DNA of 61,295 bases from Hafnia paralvei ATCC 29927 (GTDB taxonomy: Bacteria; Pseudomonadota; Gammaproteobacteria; Enterobacterales; Enterobacteriaceae): NCBI RefSeq assembly GCF_001655005.1, contig NZ_LXET01000001.1, positions 1 to 61,295 of the forward strand. The letters run 5' to 3'. Position numbers and translations under genes: made by a program. Below the pieces are notes generated by a model. The model was not told the DNA's origin. It ran no database searches and worked only from the letters and a program-made list of their open reading frames with translations. This document shows positions 16,741-25,769 of this stretch, piece after piece (the first letter of the stretch is position 1; each line of letters opens with the position of its first letter).

Positions 16741-16871
16741 TGATGAAATCCAGTGTTGAGTTAGTCGCTCTAGTAACCGATGAGTGGTTTGTTTATTAAG
16801 GTTTAAGTAAGGCTTCGCTCGCCTGTCAGTTACGGCTTTCATATACCGATTTAGCTGAAGGTGTTCGAAAA

Positions 16872-16921
16872 GGGGCTCTCGTGTGAGCCCCAAACTCCAC
16901 GCAGACGTCCTGCCTGCGTGG
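16872..16921 (-). repeat. Tandem hairpins in the fdoI-fdhE gap
   Basis: Two adjacent stems lie between fdoI and fdhE. The first is GGGGCTC/GAGCCCC (16872-16878 with 16885-16891). The second is CCACGCAG/CTGCGTGG (16897-16904 with 16914-16921). They could attenuate transcription so that fdhE is made at a lower level than the structural subunits, or protect the fdoGHI mRNA end. Confidence 0.55.
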
Positions 16922-16974
16922 CTTTCCTAACCTATAGCAAAAAACGTGAACGTCATGATGTCAGAAATAGAGGT

Positions 16975-17607
16975 TCATTTCCGCTCTTGTTCTTTAGCTC
17001 GCACCTCTCGATACCAGCGCGGATGGTGTTTTTTGGCCCACGCAGCGGGCACCCAGCCTTCGACCATCGCCGTGATCGTGCCTTTCACCCACAGAGCTGC
17101 ATAGATGTGAACCATAATAACAACAATCAGCAGCACTGCGGCGAATGAATGCACCATCAGCGCCACGCGGATCACTGGAATGGAGAACGCATCGGCGAAA
17201 TAAGGACGCCAAATCACTACGCCGCTGGCTAAAAGTAGAATCAGGCTGCCGATAGCGGCCCAAAACACACACTTCTGTCCAAAGTTATAGCGACCGGTAT
17301 CACCGACTTCTTCATTCATCGCAATCTTATGAATGTTTTTCGCCCATGTGATGTCTTCACGGTTGATGAGATTATGTTTCCAATAGCGGAAGAACATGAT
17401 CAGGAACGAAGCAAACATCACTACACCAAAGAACGGATGTAGGATACGCGCGAGCTGCGGCGTGCCCATAATGTACATCAGCCAGTTAAACGACGGGAAA
17501 AAGAACCCGAGGCCGCTGATTGACACGACAATAAAGCAGAATGCCACAATCCAGTGGTTAATACGCTCTGGCGCTGAGTAACGCTGAATCGGCTTTTCCT
17601 TCCTCAT
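16975..17607 (-). CDS. fdoI: Formate dehydrogenase-O cytochrome b556 subunit (gamma)
   Basis: A 210-residue inner-membrane dihaem cytochrome b (E. coli FdoI 211) that passes electrons from the FdoH iron-sulfur chain to quinone. Four transmembrane segments are visible, with haem-ligand histidines in the membrane parts (for example IVRVALMVHSFAAVLL-type helix and MVHIYAALWV). The start is settled by AGGAGG 7 nt before the ATG, inside fdoH. The ATG overlaps the fdoH stop (ATGA), so translation is coupled. Confidence 0.95.
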   Translation of the reverse strand: MRKEKPIQRYSAPERINHWIVAFCFIVVSISGLGFFFPSFNWLMYIMGTPQLARILHPFFGVVMFASFLIMFFRYWKHNLINREDITWAKNIHKIAMNEEVGDTGRYNFGQKCVFWAAIGSLILLLASGVVIWRPYFADAFSIPVIRVALMVHSFAAVLLIVVIMVHIYAALWVKGTITAMVEGWVPAAWAKKHHPRWYREVRAKEQERK

Positions 17608-18542
17608 TTGCGCTCCTCCTTCTCATGCTGGTCGACTTCTGGTTTGATATCATCCACCTTGCCGTCGATCTCTCCCTCTTCTTCGTCGTGTACGCGGTTT
17701 GGACCCACGCCGACGTAGTGGAAGATACTCGCCGCGAAAGTGGCAGCAAAACCGACGGCAGCCAATGGTTTCCAGATGCCTTTCCAGAACTGAACCGTTG
17801 GGCTGATGGTCGGGTCTTTCGGCAAGCCGTGATACAGTTCCGGTTTGTCAGCATGATGTAGAACGTACATGACGTGAGTACCGCCGACGCCGGCAGGATC
17901 GTATAGACCCGCGTTGGCGAAGCCACGGGTATGCAGTTCGTTGATACGCCCTGCAGCCAGCTCTTTCATTGCTTCTTTGGTACCGAAATGAATCGCGCCC
18001 GTTGGACAGGTTTTCACGCAGGCCGGTTCTTGACCAACGGCAACGCGGTCAACGCATAGGGTACATTTGTATACCCGATTGTCTTCCTTGTTCATGCGCG
18101 GTACGTCAAAGGGGCAACCAGCGATACAGTAGCCACAGCCAATACAGTGCTCTGACTGGAAATCGACGATGCCGTTAGCGTACTGGATAATTGCACCTTC
18201 GGACGGGCAGGCTTTCAGACAGCCCGGATCCGCGCAGTGCATACAGCCATCCTTACGAATGAGCCATTCCAGCTTGCCGTTTTCCTCAACTTCAGAAAAA
18301 CGCATCACCGTCCACGATTTAGCGGTTAAATCGGCGGGGTTATCATACACGCCGACGTTATGACCCACTTCATCGCGAATATCGTTCCACTCTGAGCAGC
18401 CCACCTGACAGGCTTTACAGCCGATGCAGGTGGTAACGTCAATCAGCTTCGCCACTTCTTCCTGATGATTACGCGCCTCGGGAGGCGGCGTCAGAGAATT
18501 GGTGGCAGAGCGCCGGATTATGTCCTGAGATTGATAAGCCAT
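17604..18542 (-). CDS. fdoH: Formate dehydrogenase-O iron-sulfur subunit (beta)
   Basis: A 312-residue electron-transfer subunit (E. coli 300) with four 4Fe-4S clusters. The clusters are given by CIGCKACQVGC (residues about 38-48), CMHCADPGCLKAC, CIGCGYCIAGCPF and CTLC...CVKTC. One C-terminal transmembrane helix (PLAAVGFAATFAASIFHYVGVG) anchors it, followed by an acidic cytoplasmic tail that is longer than in E. coli. GGAG precedes the ATG by 9 nt. It sits 12 bp after fdoG and overlaps fdoI by 4 nt. Confidence 0.96.
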   Translation of the reverse strand: MAYQSQDIIRRSATNSLTPPPEARNHQEEVAKLIDVTTCIGCKACQVGCSEWNDIRDEVGHNVGVYDNPADLTAKSWTVMRFSEVEENGKLEWLIRKDGCMHCADPGCLKACPSEGAIIQYANGIVDFQSEHCIGCGYCIAGCPFDVPRMNKEDNRVYKCTLCVDRVAVGQEPACVKTCPTGAIHFGTKEAMKELAAGRINELHTRGFANAGLYDPAGVGGTHVMYVLHHADKPELYHGLPKDPTISPTVQFWKGIWKPLAAVGFAATFAASIFHYVGVGPNRVHDEEEGEIDGKVDDIKPEVDQHEKEERK

Positions 18543-18554
18543 AATGCGTCTCCG

Positions 18555-21500
18555 TTACACCTTTTCCACATTAACCAGGAACGCCTTGAATTCAGGCGTT
18601 TGCGTATTGGCATCACCGACAAACGGCGTCAACGTGTTGGCGATAAAGCCCTTCTTCGCCACGCCTTGATAGCCCCAGTGGATTGGAATACCGATAGTAT
18701 CGATGTCTTTGCCATCCACCTTCAGCGTGCGGATACGCTTCGTCACCACTGCCTTGGCCTTAATGTAGCCGCGGTTAGAGCTGACCTTCACCGTATCGCC
18801 ATGCTTGATGCCTTTCTTCTCTGCCAGTTTTTCACCAATTTCAACGAACTGCTCAGGCTGAAGAATGGCATTCAGCAGAGCGTGCTTGGTCCAGTAGTGG
18901 AAATGCTCAGTCAGACGATAGGTTGTGCCCACGTATGGGAATTTATCAGCTTTCCCCATGGCAGCCAGATCGTCTTTAAACACACGTGCAGCAGGGTTAG
19001 ACACCACGTTTGGATGCAGTGGGTTAGTTCCCAACGGTGTTTCGAACGGCTCATAGTGTTCAGGGAATGGGCCTTCAGCCATTTTATCAATGGCAAATAG
19101 GCGTCCCATCCCTTCAGGCTGCATGATGAATGGACCAACGCCGCTGTTGGGGGCTGCGGTACTGTAGTCAGGAATATCAATACCAGACCACTTCGCACCG
19201 TCCCACTCCAGCAACTGGCGTTTTGGATCCCACGGTTTACCCGATGGGTCTGCCGACGCACGGTTATACAGAATACGGCGGTTAAGTGGCCATGCCCACG
19301 CCCAGCCTAAAGTATTACCTAAACCGGACGGATCGCTATTATCACGACGCGCCATCTGGTTACCCTCTGGCGTCCAGCTACCGGCAAAGATCCAGCAACC
19401 ACTTGACGTGGTGCCGTCGTCGCGTAACTGAGCAAAGGAGCTAAGTTGCTGGCCTTTTTTCACCAAAACGGCACCGGTGGTTGGGTCAACCAAATCGGCT
19501 AAGGCTTTACCGTTGTTTTCTCTCGCTACTTCTTCTGGTGCTGGATTTTCTGGCGTGAGGTAATCCCACGTCATATTCAGCACCTGCTCTGGCAAAGCCC
19601 CGCCCTCTTTGGCATACATTTCTCGCAGGCGTAGGAAGATACCCGCCAGAATTTCACCGTCGTTCAGGGCTTCCCCTGGGGCGTCCGCGCCTTTCCAGTG
19701 CCATTGCAGCCAACGGCCGGAGTTAACGATAGAACCGTTTTCTTCAGCAAAGCAGGTCGATGGCAGGCGGAAGACTTCTGTTTGAATCTGCGACGGGTCA
19801 ACGTCGTTAAATTCGTCGTGGTTCTGCCAGAAGGTTGATGTTTCTGTATTCAGCGGATCGATCGTCACCAAGAATTTCAGCTTGGAAAGCGATTTCACCA
19901 CTTTGTTTTTATTAGGGAACGAGGCAACTGGGTTAAAGCCCTGACATAGATAGCCATTTACTTTACCTTGCGACATCATTTCGAAGTACTGGAGTACGTC
20001 GTAGCCTTTATCCCACTTCGGTAACCAGTCAAAGCCCCAGTTATTTTCTTTCTGCGCTTTATCACCATAGAAAGATTTCATCAGGCTGACGAAGAACTTA
20101 GGCGTATTACCCCAGTAGTTCACCTGACCCGGTAGCGTTGGTTTTGGTGTGGTGGCAGCCAGATAGGTTTCCAGATCGGTCTGTTTTTCAGACGGCAGAT
20201 TCAGATATCCCGGTAAGCTGGTAGACAGAAGACCTAAGTCGGTTAGACCCTGAATGTTAGAGTGTCCGCGTAGCGCGTTAACACCACCGCCAGCCATACC
20301 CATGTTGCCGAGCAGTAGCTGGATCATCGCCATAGTACGGATGTTCTGTGCGCCAACAGAGTGTTGCGTCCAGCCCAAGGCATACAGGAACGACGCGGTT
20401 TTATCCACGGCGCTAGTTTCAGCAATGTATTCACACACTGTTAGGAAATCGGCTTTAGGCGTCCCACAGATATTCTCGACGACTTCCGGTGTGTAACGGC
20501 TGACGTGCTCGCGCAACATATTCCACACGCAGCGTGGATCTTGCAGAGTGTCATCACGTTTAGCGAAACCATTCTCGTCGAGCTGGTAGTTCCACGTTGT
20601 TTTATCGTAGGTACGTTTTTCTTCGTTATAGCCGCTGAATAAACCGTCGTCGAAGGCATAGTCTTCACGCACTAGCAGGCTAGCGTTGGTGTAGTTTTTA
20701 ACGTACTCAGCGTTGATCTTGTTGTTGCTGATCAGATACAGCAAAACGCCCGACAGGAATGCAATGTCGGTACCGGAGCGGATCGGCGTGTAGAAGTCAG
20801 CCACCGAAGCGGTTCGGGTAAAACGTGGATCGATAACGATCAGCTTGGCTTTGTTGTGGATCTTGGCTTCCATCGCCCAGCGGAATCCGACGGGATGCGC
20901 TTCAGCGGCGTTACCACCCATGACCACAATCAGGTTGGCATTTTTAATATCCACCCAATGGTTTGTCATCGCACCGCGACCAAATGTTGGAGCAAGACTT
21001 GCTACCGTTGGTCCGTGTCAGACACGCGCTTGGTTATCCACGGCAAGCATGCCGAGGGCGCGACTAAATTTTTGGGTTAAATAACCTGTTTCGTTGCTGG
21101 AAGCTGATGCACACAACATGCCGGTAGAGAGCCAACGGTTAACCGTCGTGCCTTGCTCGTTGGTTGGAATGAAGTTGGCATCGCGGTCTTCTTTCATCAG
21201 CTTGGCGATGCGATCAAAAGCATCGTCCCAAGTGAGGCGCTGCCATTTATCTGAGCCAGGAGCGCGATATTCTGGGTATTTCAGACGTGATTCACTGTGG
21301 ATGAAGTCCACCAGACCGGCACCTTTAGGGCACAAGGCTCCACGGTTTACCGGATGATCAGGGTCACCTTCAATGTGGAAAATACTTTCTTTTGCGTTCT
21401 TTGCGCCGTCACCGAGGCTGTACATCAACAACCCACAGCCGACAGAACAGTATGTACAGGTATTACGGGTTTCGCGTGCGCGTAGCAGTTTATACTGCCG

Positions 21501-21605
21501 AGTTTCCGCGAGTGCTACCGCTGGAGCAAAGCCCAACGCAGCGGCCGTGGTGCCTGCCATACCGCCAGCGCAGATCTTAAAGAACTGTCTTCTGCTGACC
21601 TGCAT
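18555..21605 (-). CDS. fdoG: Formate dehydrogenase-O major subunit, selenocysteine-containing
   Basis: FdoG oxidises formate in the periplasm using a bis-MGD molybdenum centre, one 4Fe-4S cluster and selenocysteine. The gene appears as two adjacent ORFs broken by a single in-frame TGA at 21018-21020 (codon 196, DNQARV-U-HGPTVASL). Reading through gives 1016 residues, equal to E. coli FdoG with Sec196. The N-terminus is a Tat signal (SRRQFFKICAGG), and CTYCSVGCGLL binds the cluster. A SECIS hairpin lies just after the TGA. The start has GGAG 6 nt upstream. It should not be annotated as a pseudogene. It leads the fdoG-H-I operon, with fdhE downstream and fdhD divergent. Confidence 0.96.
20978..21020 (-). 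promoter_or_regulatory. SECIS element for selenocysteine insertion in fdoG
   Basis: Directly after the in-frame TGA the minus strand folds into a hairpin. The outer stem is GACCAA (21013-21008) with TTGGTC (20983-20978), and the inner stem is GCAAG/CTTGC (21002-20992). This is the bacterial SECIS position, immediately 3' of the Sec codon within the coding sequence, where SelB binds. Confidence 0.85.
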
Positions 21606-21889
21606 GGAGATCTCCTTACGTATCTACCCTTTACCTTTCAAGTTACCTGCAAGATAGGTATGGCTTGAAAGCTATCGAGTATCACATTGCTTCAAAAAGT
21701 TTGTTTTCTTGGTTTGTTTACAAATAAATCATTAAACCCGAGGTTCCATAGTTTGCGCTGAGGTTTCTCGGTATGACTTTTTAGGGTCAAACTTTGCTAA
21801 CTTGCTCACTCTTGGGGGCGTGCGAAGTTACTTTGTGCTTAAATACTACCACATGAATCCTGTGGTTGTTACAGGTAGGTATCAAAGAC
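21606..21889. promoter_or_regulatory. Divergent control region of fdoG and fdhD
   Basis: The 284-bp gap between the divergent fdoG and fdhD genes must hold both promoters. A short hairpin CCACA/TGTGG (21849-21853 with 21861-21865) lies in the fdhD leader. I did not find a site matching FNR or NarL well enough to call, which fits the mostly constitutive fdo expression known from E. coli. Confidence 0.5.
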
Positions 21890-22705
21890 GTGAATAAGAT
21901 GAGTTTCTTAAATAATAATCCGGTTAATGGTGTTCGCCAAACAATGGTGCAACAACGTGGGCAACTGCACACTTCACAGTCTGATTGGGTTGCAGAAGAG
22001 GTACCCGTAGCGCTGGTTTATAACGGTATATCCCACGTAGTGATGATGGCATCACCAAAGGATTTTGAGGCGTTCGCTCTAGGCTTTTCACTTTCTGAAG
22101 GGATTATCCGTACGCCACAGGATATTTACGGTATGGATGTCGTTCCGGCATGTAACGGCGTTGAAGTGCAGATCGAACTCTCTAGTCGCTGTTTTATGTC
22201 GCTAAAAGAGCGTCGGCGTTCGATGGCGGGGCGCACTGGCTGCGGAGTGTGCGGCGTGGAACAGATTACCGACGTTGTTCGTCCGCTAGAGCCGTTGCCA
22301 TTTACCCAAACTTTTGACCTAGAAAATTTGGATAACGCTTTACGCCAGTTGCGCAGCGTGCAGCACATTGGTGATTTAACAGGTTGTACTCACGCCGCTG
22401 CTTGGATTGATCCGCTCGGTGAGTTACAGGGCGGTTGTGAAGATATTGGTCGTCATGTGGCGTTAGATAAACTGCTGGGTATCCGTGCTAAGCAGCCGTG
22501 GACACAAGGAGCTGTATTGGTTTCGAGCCGGGCCAGCTACGAGATGGTGCAAAAAGCAGCGATGTGCGGTGTGGAGATTTTGTTTGCCGTCTCTGCGGCA
22601 ACGACCCTAGCAATTGATGTCGCTGATAAATGTAATTTAACGCTGGTGGGATTCAGTAAACCAGGTCGTGGAACTGTGTTCACGCATCCACAAAGGTTGC
22701 GGTAG
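21890..22705 (+). CDS. fdhD: Formate dehydrogenase sulfurtransferase FdhD
   Basis: FdhD carries sulfur from IscS to the molybdenum cofactor, which is essential for formate dehydrogenase activity. The catalytic CxxC is in GRTGCGVCGVEQ (about residues 110-121), and EEVPVALVYNGISHVVMMASP is conserved near the N-terminus. GTG at 21890 is chosen because AGG lies 11 nt upstream; it gives 271 residues (E. coli 277). A TTG at 21866 (279 residues) and an ATG at 21899 (268) are alternatives. It is divergent from fdoG, whose product it matures. Confidence 0.93.
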   Translation: MNKMSFLNNNPVNGVRQTMVQQRGQLHTSQSDWVAEEVPVALVYNGISHVVMMASPKDFEAFALGFSLSEGIIRTPQDIYGMDVVPACNGVEVQIELSSRCFMSLKERRRSMAGRTGCGVCGVEQITDVVRPLEPLPFTQTFDLENLDNALRQLRSVQHIGDLTGCTHAAAWIDPLGELQGGCEDIGRHVALDKLLGIRAKQPWTQGAVLVSSRASYEMVQKAAMCGVEILFAVSAATTLAIDVADKCNLTLVGFSKPGRGTVFTHPQRLR

Positions 22706-22731
22706 GTTTGTTGCAGGGAAATATATTCCTG

Positions 22732-22825
22732 TCATGCTTCAAGTTGCCTTTTTGTTGGCTGCGTTCGCTTAACCTAATCACTTGCCGCCTCAATGCAACT
22801 CAACCATTTTAGGGGATAAGCGATG
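22732..22825. repeat. Degenerate interspersed palindromic repeat after fdhD
   Basis: The segment contains TTCAAGTTGC near its left end and TGCAACTCAA near its right end, which are imperfect complements. The internal phrases GGCTGCGTTCGCT, CACTTGCCGCCT and ATTTTAGGG resemble an intergenic repeat I remember from Serratia and Yersinia-like genomes. It is a decayed copy at best. The family assignment is recollection, not a search result. Confidence 0.35.
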
Positions 22826-22844
22826 ACGGGATGTATTTAACTGT

Positions 22845-22889
22845 TGGCGGATAAGCCATTATCTTACCCGCCACGTCGTTTTATTTTTT
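22845..22889 (+). terminator. Terminator of fdhD
   Basis: TGGCGG-A-TAAG and CTTA-C-CCGCCA (22845-22855 with 22863-22873) form a stem with one mismatch, followed by a T-rich tract (TCGTTTTATTTTTTC). The tract overlaps the end of the convergent DUF2167 gene. Confidence 0.7.
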
Positions 22890-23774
22890 CTTGCCGGAAA
22901 TAGCTTTCCATAATCCCGCTACCGCGGCGAGGATTACAACGAAGAATTTCTTCAAGAATATTATAATTAAGCCAATTAGACCCGCTTTTTTAGCTGTGAC
23001 CGCAGCGCCGCCAGCAACTAATGCTGCGAGAGAATAAGAGGATGTTGTATCCCAAAAATGATGGTCTTCATAACGGTTTCCCTCAGTAAATGAGGCTACT
23101 TTTAATAAATCTGGTGCTGATTTTTTCACTGCGGGTAAATCTTTTTTGTCGGCAATAATGTTAATGTTCAATACACCTTTACGACCAAGGTTTCTGATAT
23201 AATAGTTGACTGCTTCATCCGAAGCAGTAGGGTTCAGGCTTAAACGTTGTGCCCAATAAATAATATGTGAGCTTTGATCGTAGTGAGGCGCTTCTGCCCA
23301 ACCTAATAGATATATCGGGTCATAACCCTGATGTTGTCTTTCTATATTTCCAACTGAGGTTTGCTGCTGCATATCCTTGAGGACTTTATCATAATCAATA
23401 GTTTTGGCATCGTCATCGGAGATGTAGGCATCATCCTCAAATGTGATCTCAGCGCCCCAGCCTCTCTCCTCAAGTGGAGATAAATCGACGGGAACTAGCA
23501 TGCCAAGTCCCAGTTCACCGCTGGGCGGGTTTCCCCAACCATCAACTAAAACCTTTTCACTGTCTTGAGGTGATAGATAACGAAATTTATCACCTGTATT
23601 AATTATGATATTTCCATTTAGTAAATTTATAGTACCTTGCTGATAGTGTAATTTTCTTTCAAGGTTTTTGAGATTAGAGGTTAGCTCAGCATGAGCACAA
23701 GTCGATAATAGCCCAATGATTAAAGCGATTTTAGTCAATGCCTTTGAATACTTCCTTGATAGTATGTGGGCCAT
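22881..23774 (-). CDS. DUF2167 family membrane-anchored protein
   Basis: A 297-residue exported protein. An N-terminal signal-like segment (IALIIGLLSTCAHA, about residues 16-29) is followed by a soluble domain with the DUF2167 pattern: LVDGWGNPP, LGMLVP, GWGAEITFEDDAYISDDDA, LLGWAEAPHYDQSSHIIYWA and LNINIIA. Two close hydrophobic stretches form the C-terminal anchor (SYSLAALVAGGAAVTAKKAGLIGLIIIFLKKFFVVILAAVAGLW), ending in lysines. The family has no known biochemical activity. The gene is flanked by fdhD and sodA, has a weak Shine-Dalgarno, and I know no E. coli K-12 counterpart at this place, so it is probably an acquired or lineage-specific gene. Confidence 0.8.
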   Translation of the reverse strand: MAHILSRKYSKALTKIALIIGLLSTCAHAELTSNLKNLERKLHYQQGTINLLNGNIIINTGDKFRYLSPQDSEKVLVDGWGNPPSGELGLGMLVPVDLSPLEERGWGAEITFEDDAYISDDDAKTIDYDKVLKDMQQQTSVGNIERQHQGYDPIYLLGWAEAPHYDQSSHIIYWAQRLSLNPTASDEAVNYYIRNLGRKGVLNINIIADKKDLPAVKKSAPDLLKVASFTEGNRYEDHHFWDTTSSYSLAALVAGGAAVTAKKAGLIGLIIIFLKKFFVVILAAVAGLWKAISGKKK

Positions 23775-24343
23775 TTTTAGTCCGTTAAGTTTGAGCTGTT
23801 GATAATAGATATGCTATAAATCTTATAGCTCAAAATATACCACTTATGCTATCTCGATAAAATTAATCTGTGGCATAATAATGTTTTACAGGTGCTTAAT
23901 TGGTTTTGTCATGTTGACTTTCATCAGCGTTATGAATTTATTTTGACGTGTTTATTCTTTCTGTAAGAAGCATTTTTATCATGTTAGATATTAAATCAGC
24001 TCATTCTTGAAAATAATTTTTAAAGAAAAATAGAACCACTATTTTCAGTGGGAACACATCTTCGCTTTTGTGCTTATGAGTTGTAGGAGTGCGCACAGAG
24101 TTTCTATGTGCTAGCGACAATCACAACAATCGGTAAAAACAATGAATAAAAACCTGACCTCAAAATGAGGCTGAAAACCGCGCTAACGCTGAAGTAGCGC
24201 AAGCTTAAGCTATCGATTTCTCAAAAACCACATCGCCAGCAGGTAATTGATAATCATTTTCAATATCATTTAATCTACTATAATGACCAGACTGCTTAAC
24301 CGGAGCGGATGTTTTGCTCCTTGGAAATCTGGAGAAGATGAAT
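23775..24343. promoter_or_regulatory. AT-rich gap between the DUF2167 gene and sodA
   Basis: This 569-bp stretch shows no supported gene. Its left two thirds are AT-rich with no clear motif. Near sodA there is an inverted repeat GCGCTA/TAGCGC (24180-24185 with 24195-24200), a palindrome AGCTTAAGCT (24202-24211), then the Fur box and -10 of sodA. A SoxS/MarA site is expected for sodA but I could not fix one. Confidence 0.5.
24249..24284 (+). promoter_or_regulatory. sodA promoter with Fur box
   Basis: The 19-mer at 24249-24267, GATAATCATTTTCAATATC, matches the Fur consensus GATAATGATAATCATTATC at 15 of 19 positions. It overlaps the -35 region of a promoter whose -10 is a perfect TATAAT (24279-24284). 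Iron-loaded Fur would therefore block RNA polymerase, as known for E. coli sodA. Confidence 0.85.
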
Positions 24344-24970
24344 ATGAGCTATACCCTGCCATCCCTACCGTACGCCTATGATGCACTAGAGCCTCACTTC
24401 GATAAGCAAACGATGGAAATCCATCACAGCAAACACCATCAGGCTTATGTTAATAACGCCAATGCTGCACTGGAATCGTTGCCTGAATTGGCAAAACTGA
24501 CCGCCGAAGAGTTGATTGCTCAGCTCGACAAAGTGCCGACCGAAAAACGCACTGCGTTACGCAATAACGCGGGCGGCCACGCTAACCACAGTTTCTTCTG
24601 GAAAGGACTGAAACTTGGAACTGAGCTGAAAGGCGATTTGAAAGCGGCTATCGAGCGCGATTTTGGCAGCGTTGACAAATTTAAAGAAGAATTTGAGAAA
24701 GCAGCAGCAACTCGTTTTGGCTCCGGCTGGGCGTGGTTGGTGTTAAAAGATGACGGTAAACTGGCCGTGGTTTCTACTGCGAATCAGGACAGTCCGCTAA
24801 TGGGCGAAGCCGTTTCTGGTGCTTCTGGTTACCCAATTGCGGGTCTGGACGTATGGGAACATGCTTATTACCTGAAATATCAAAACCGTCGTCCAGATTA
24901 CATCAAAGCTTTCTGGAGCGTAGTGAACTGGGATGAAGCGGCAAAACGCTTCGCTGAAGCGAAAAAATAA
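24344..24970 (+). CDS. sodA: Superoxide dismutase [Mn]
   Basis: Cytoplasmic manganese superoxide dismutase, 208 residues (E. coli 206). Metal ligands are visible: His27 in MEIHHSKHHQ, the His in NNAGGHANHSFFW, and Asp and His in LDVWEHAYYLKYQNRRPDYI. The Gly-Gly and Gln positions typical of Mn enzymes are in GGHANHSFFW and ANQDSPLMG. The ATG at 24344 matches the mature family N-terminus (MSYTLPSLPYAY) and has GGAG 9 nt upstream; an upstream in-frame start at 24314 is not supported. Confidence 0.97.
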   Translation: MSYTLPSLPYAYDALEPHFDKQTMEIHHSKHHQAYVNNANAALESLPELAKLTAEELIAQLDKVPTEKRTALRNNAGGHANHSFFWKGLKLGTELKGDLKAAIERDFGSVDKFKEEFEKAAATRFGSGWAWLVLKDDGKLAVVSTANQDSPLMGEAVSGASGYPIAGLDVWEHAYYLKYQNRRPDYIKAFWSVVNWDEAAKRFAEAKK

Positions 24971-24997
24971 GAGTCTGTTAAAGACAGTCACTATCAG

Positions 24998-25023
24998 AGC
25001 GTGGGGAAACCCACGCTTTTTTG
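24998..25023 (+). terminator. Terminator of sodA
   Basis: A perfect 8-bp stem AGCGTGGG/CCCACGCT with a GAAA tetraloop is followed by T6, 27 bp after the sodA stop. Confidence 0.93.
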
Positions 25024-25097
25024 TTTTTAAACTCGAGTAGCACGGTATAGTAATGCCATAGCCATTTTCTCAATAGAATCTGCTTTGGGAGCTCAAC

Positions 25098-25769
25098 ATG
25101 CACTATCCAACTATTTATGTCGGCACCATCGTTCCTTATGAGGGCAGTAAGCCCAGCGCTATAGGTAAACGTCAGATCACGGGCGGCGTGATGCTTCACC
25201 GGCTGGGGCTGGATGGCGATGAGCAGGCAGAGAAAAAAGTGCATGGCGGGCCCGATCGCGCGTTGTGCCACTATCCGCGCGAGCATTATCATTTCTGGCG
25301 TCAGCAGTATCCACAACAGGCAGAGCAGTTTTGCGCCCCTGCCTTGGGGGAAAACATCTCCACTGAGGGCATGACTGAAGAAAACGTGTTTATCGGTGAT
25401 ATTTATCGCTGGGGCGACGCATTTATTCAGGTCACGCAGCCACGTTCTCCTTGCTACAAACTCAATTATCACATGGATATTGAGGAATTTTCCGTGCAGA
25501 TGCAGGAAACAGGGCGTTGTGGTTGGCTGTATCGTATTGTGGGCGAAGGGGTTGTAAGTGAAGATCAGCCGCTAGAGTTGGTATCGCGTAATAGTGGTAT
25601 TAGTGTGGCAGAAGCTATTTCCATCTGCTTCCATATGCCGTTTGACGAGGAAGAGTACCGCCGCCTCATGTGTGCTGCGGGTATCTCCGCAAGCTGGAGC
25701 AAAACGCTACAAATGCGAGTGCTCAGCGGCAAGATTGAAGATATGAATCGGCGACTCTTAGGGGCTTAA
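25098..25769 (+). CDS. yiiM: MOSC-domain protein YiiM (6-hydroxylaminopurine resistance)
   Basis: YiiM is a molybdenum-cofactor protein of the MOSC family that, in E. coli, detoxifies N-hydroxylated base analogues. The 223 residues compare with 224. The conserved cysteine that can ligate molybdenum lies in ITQPRSPCYKLNYH-type sequence (QPRSPCYK), and HGGPDRALCHYPREHY and LGENISTEGM are family blocks. GGGAG lies 7 nt before the ATG. It follows sodA as in E. coli and overlaps the convergent dsdC stop by 4 bp. Confidence 0.94.
   Translation: MHYPTIYVGTIVPYEGSKPSAIGKRQITGGVMLHRLGLDGDEQAEKKVHGGPDRALCHYPREHYHFWRQQYPQQAEQFCAPALGENISTEGMTEENVFIGDIYRWGDAFIQVTQPRSPCYKLNYHMDIEEFSVQMQETGRCGWLYRIVGEGVVSEDQPLELVSRNSGISVAEAISICFHMPFDEEEYRRLMCAAGISASWSKTLQMRVLSGKIEDMNRRLLGA

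Noticed and set aside
18555..21020. fdoG as a disrupted gene
   Set aside because: The stop is the selenocysteine UGA with a SECIS hairpin; lengths on both sides match the intact family.
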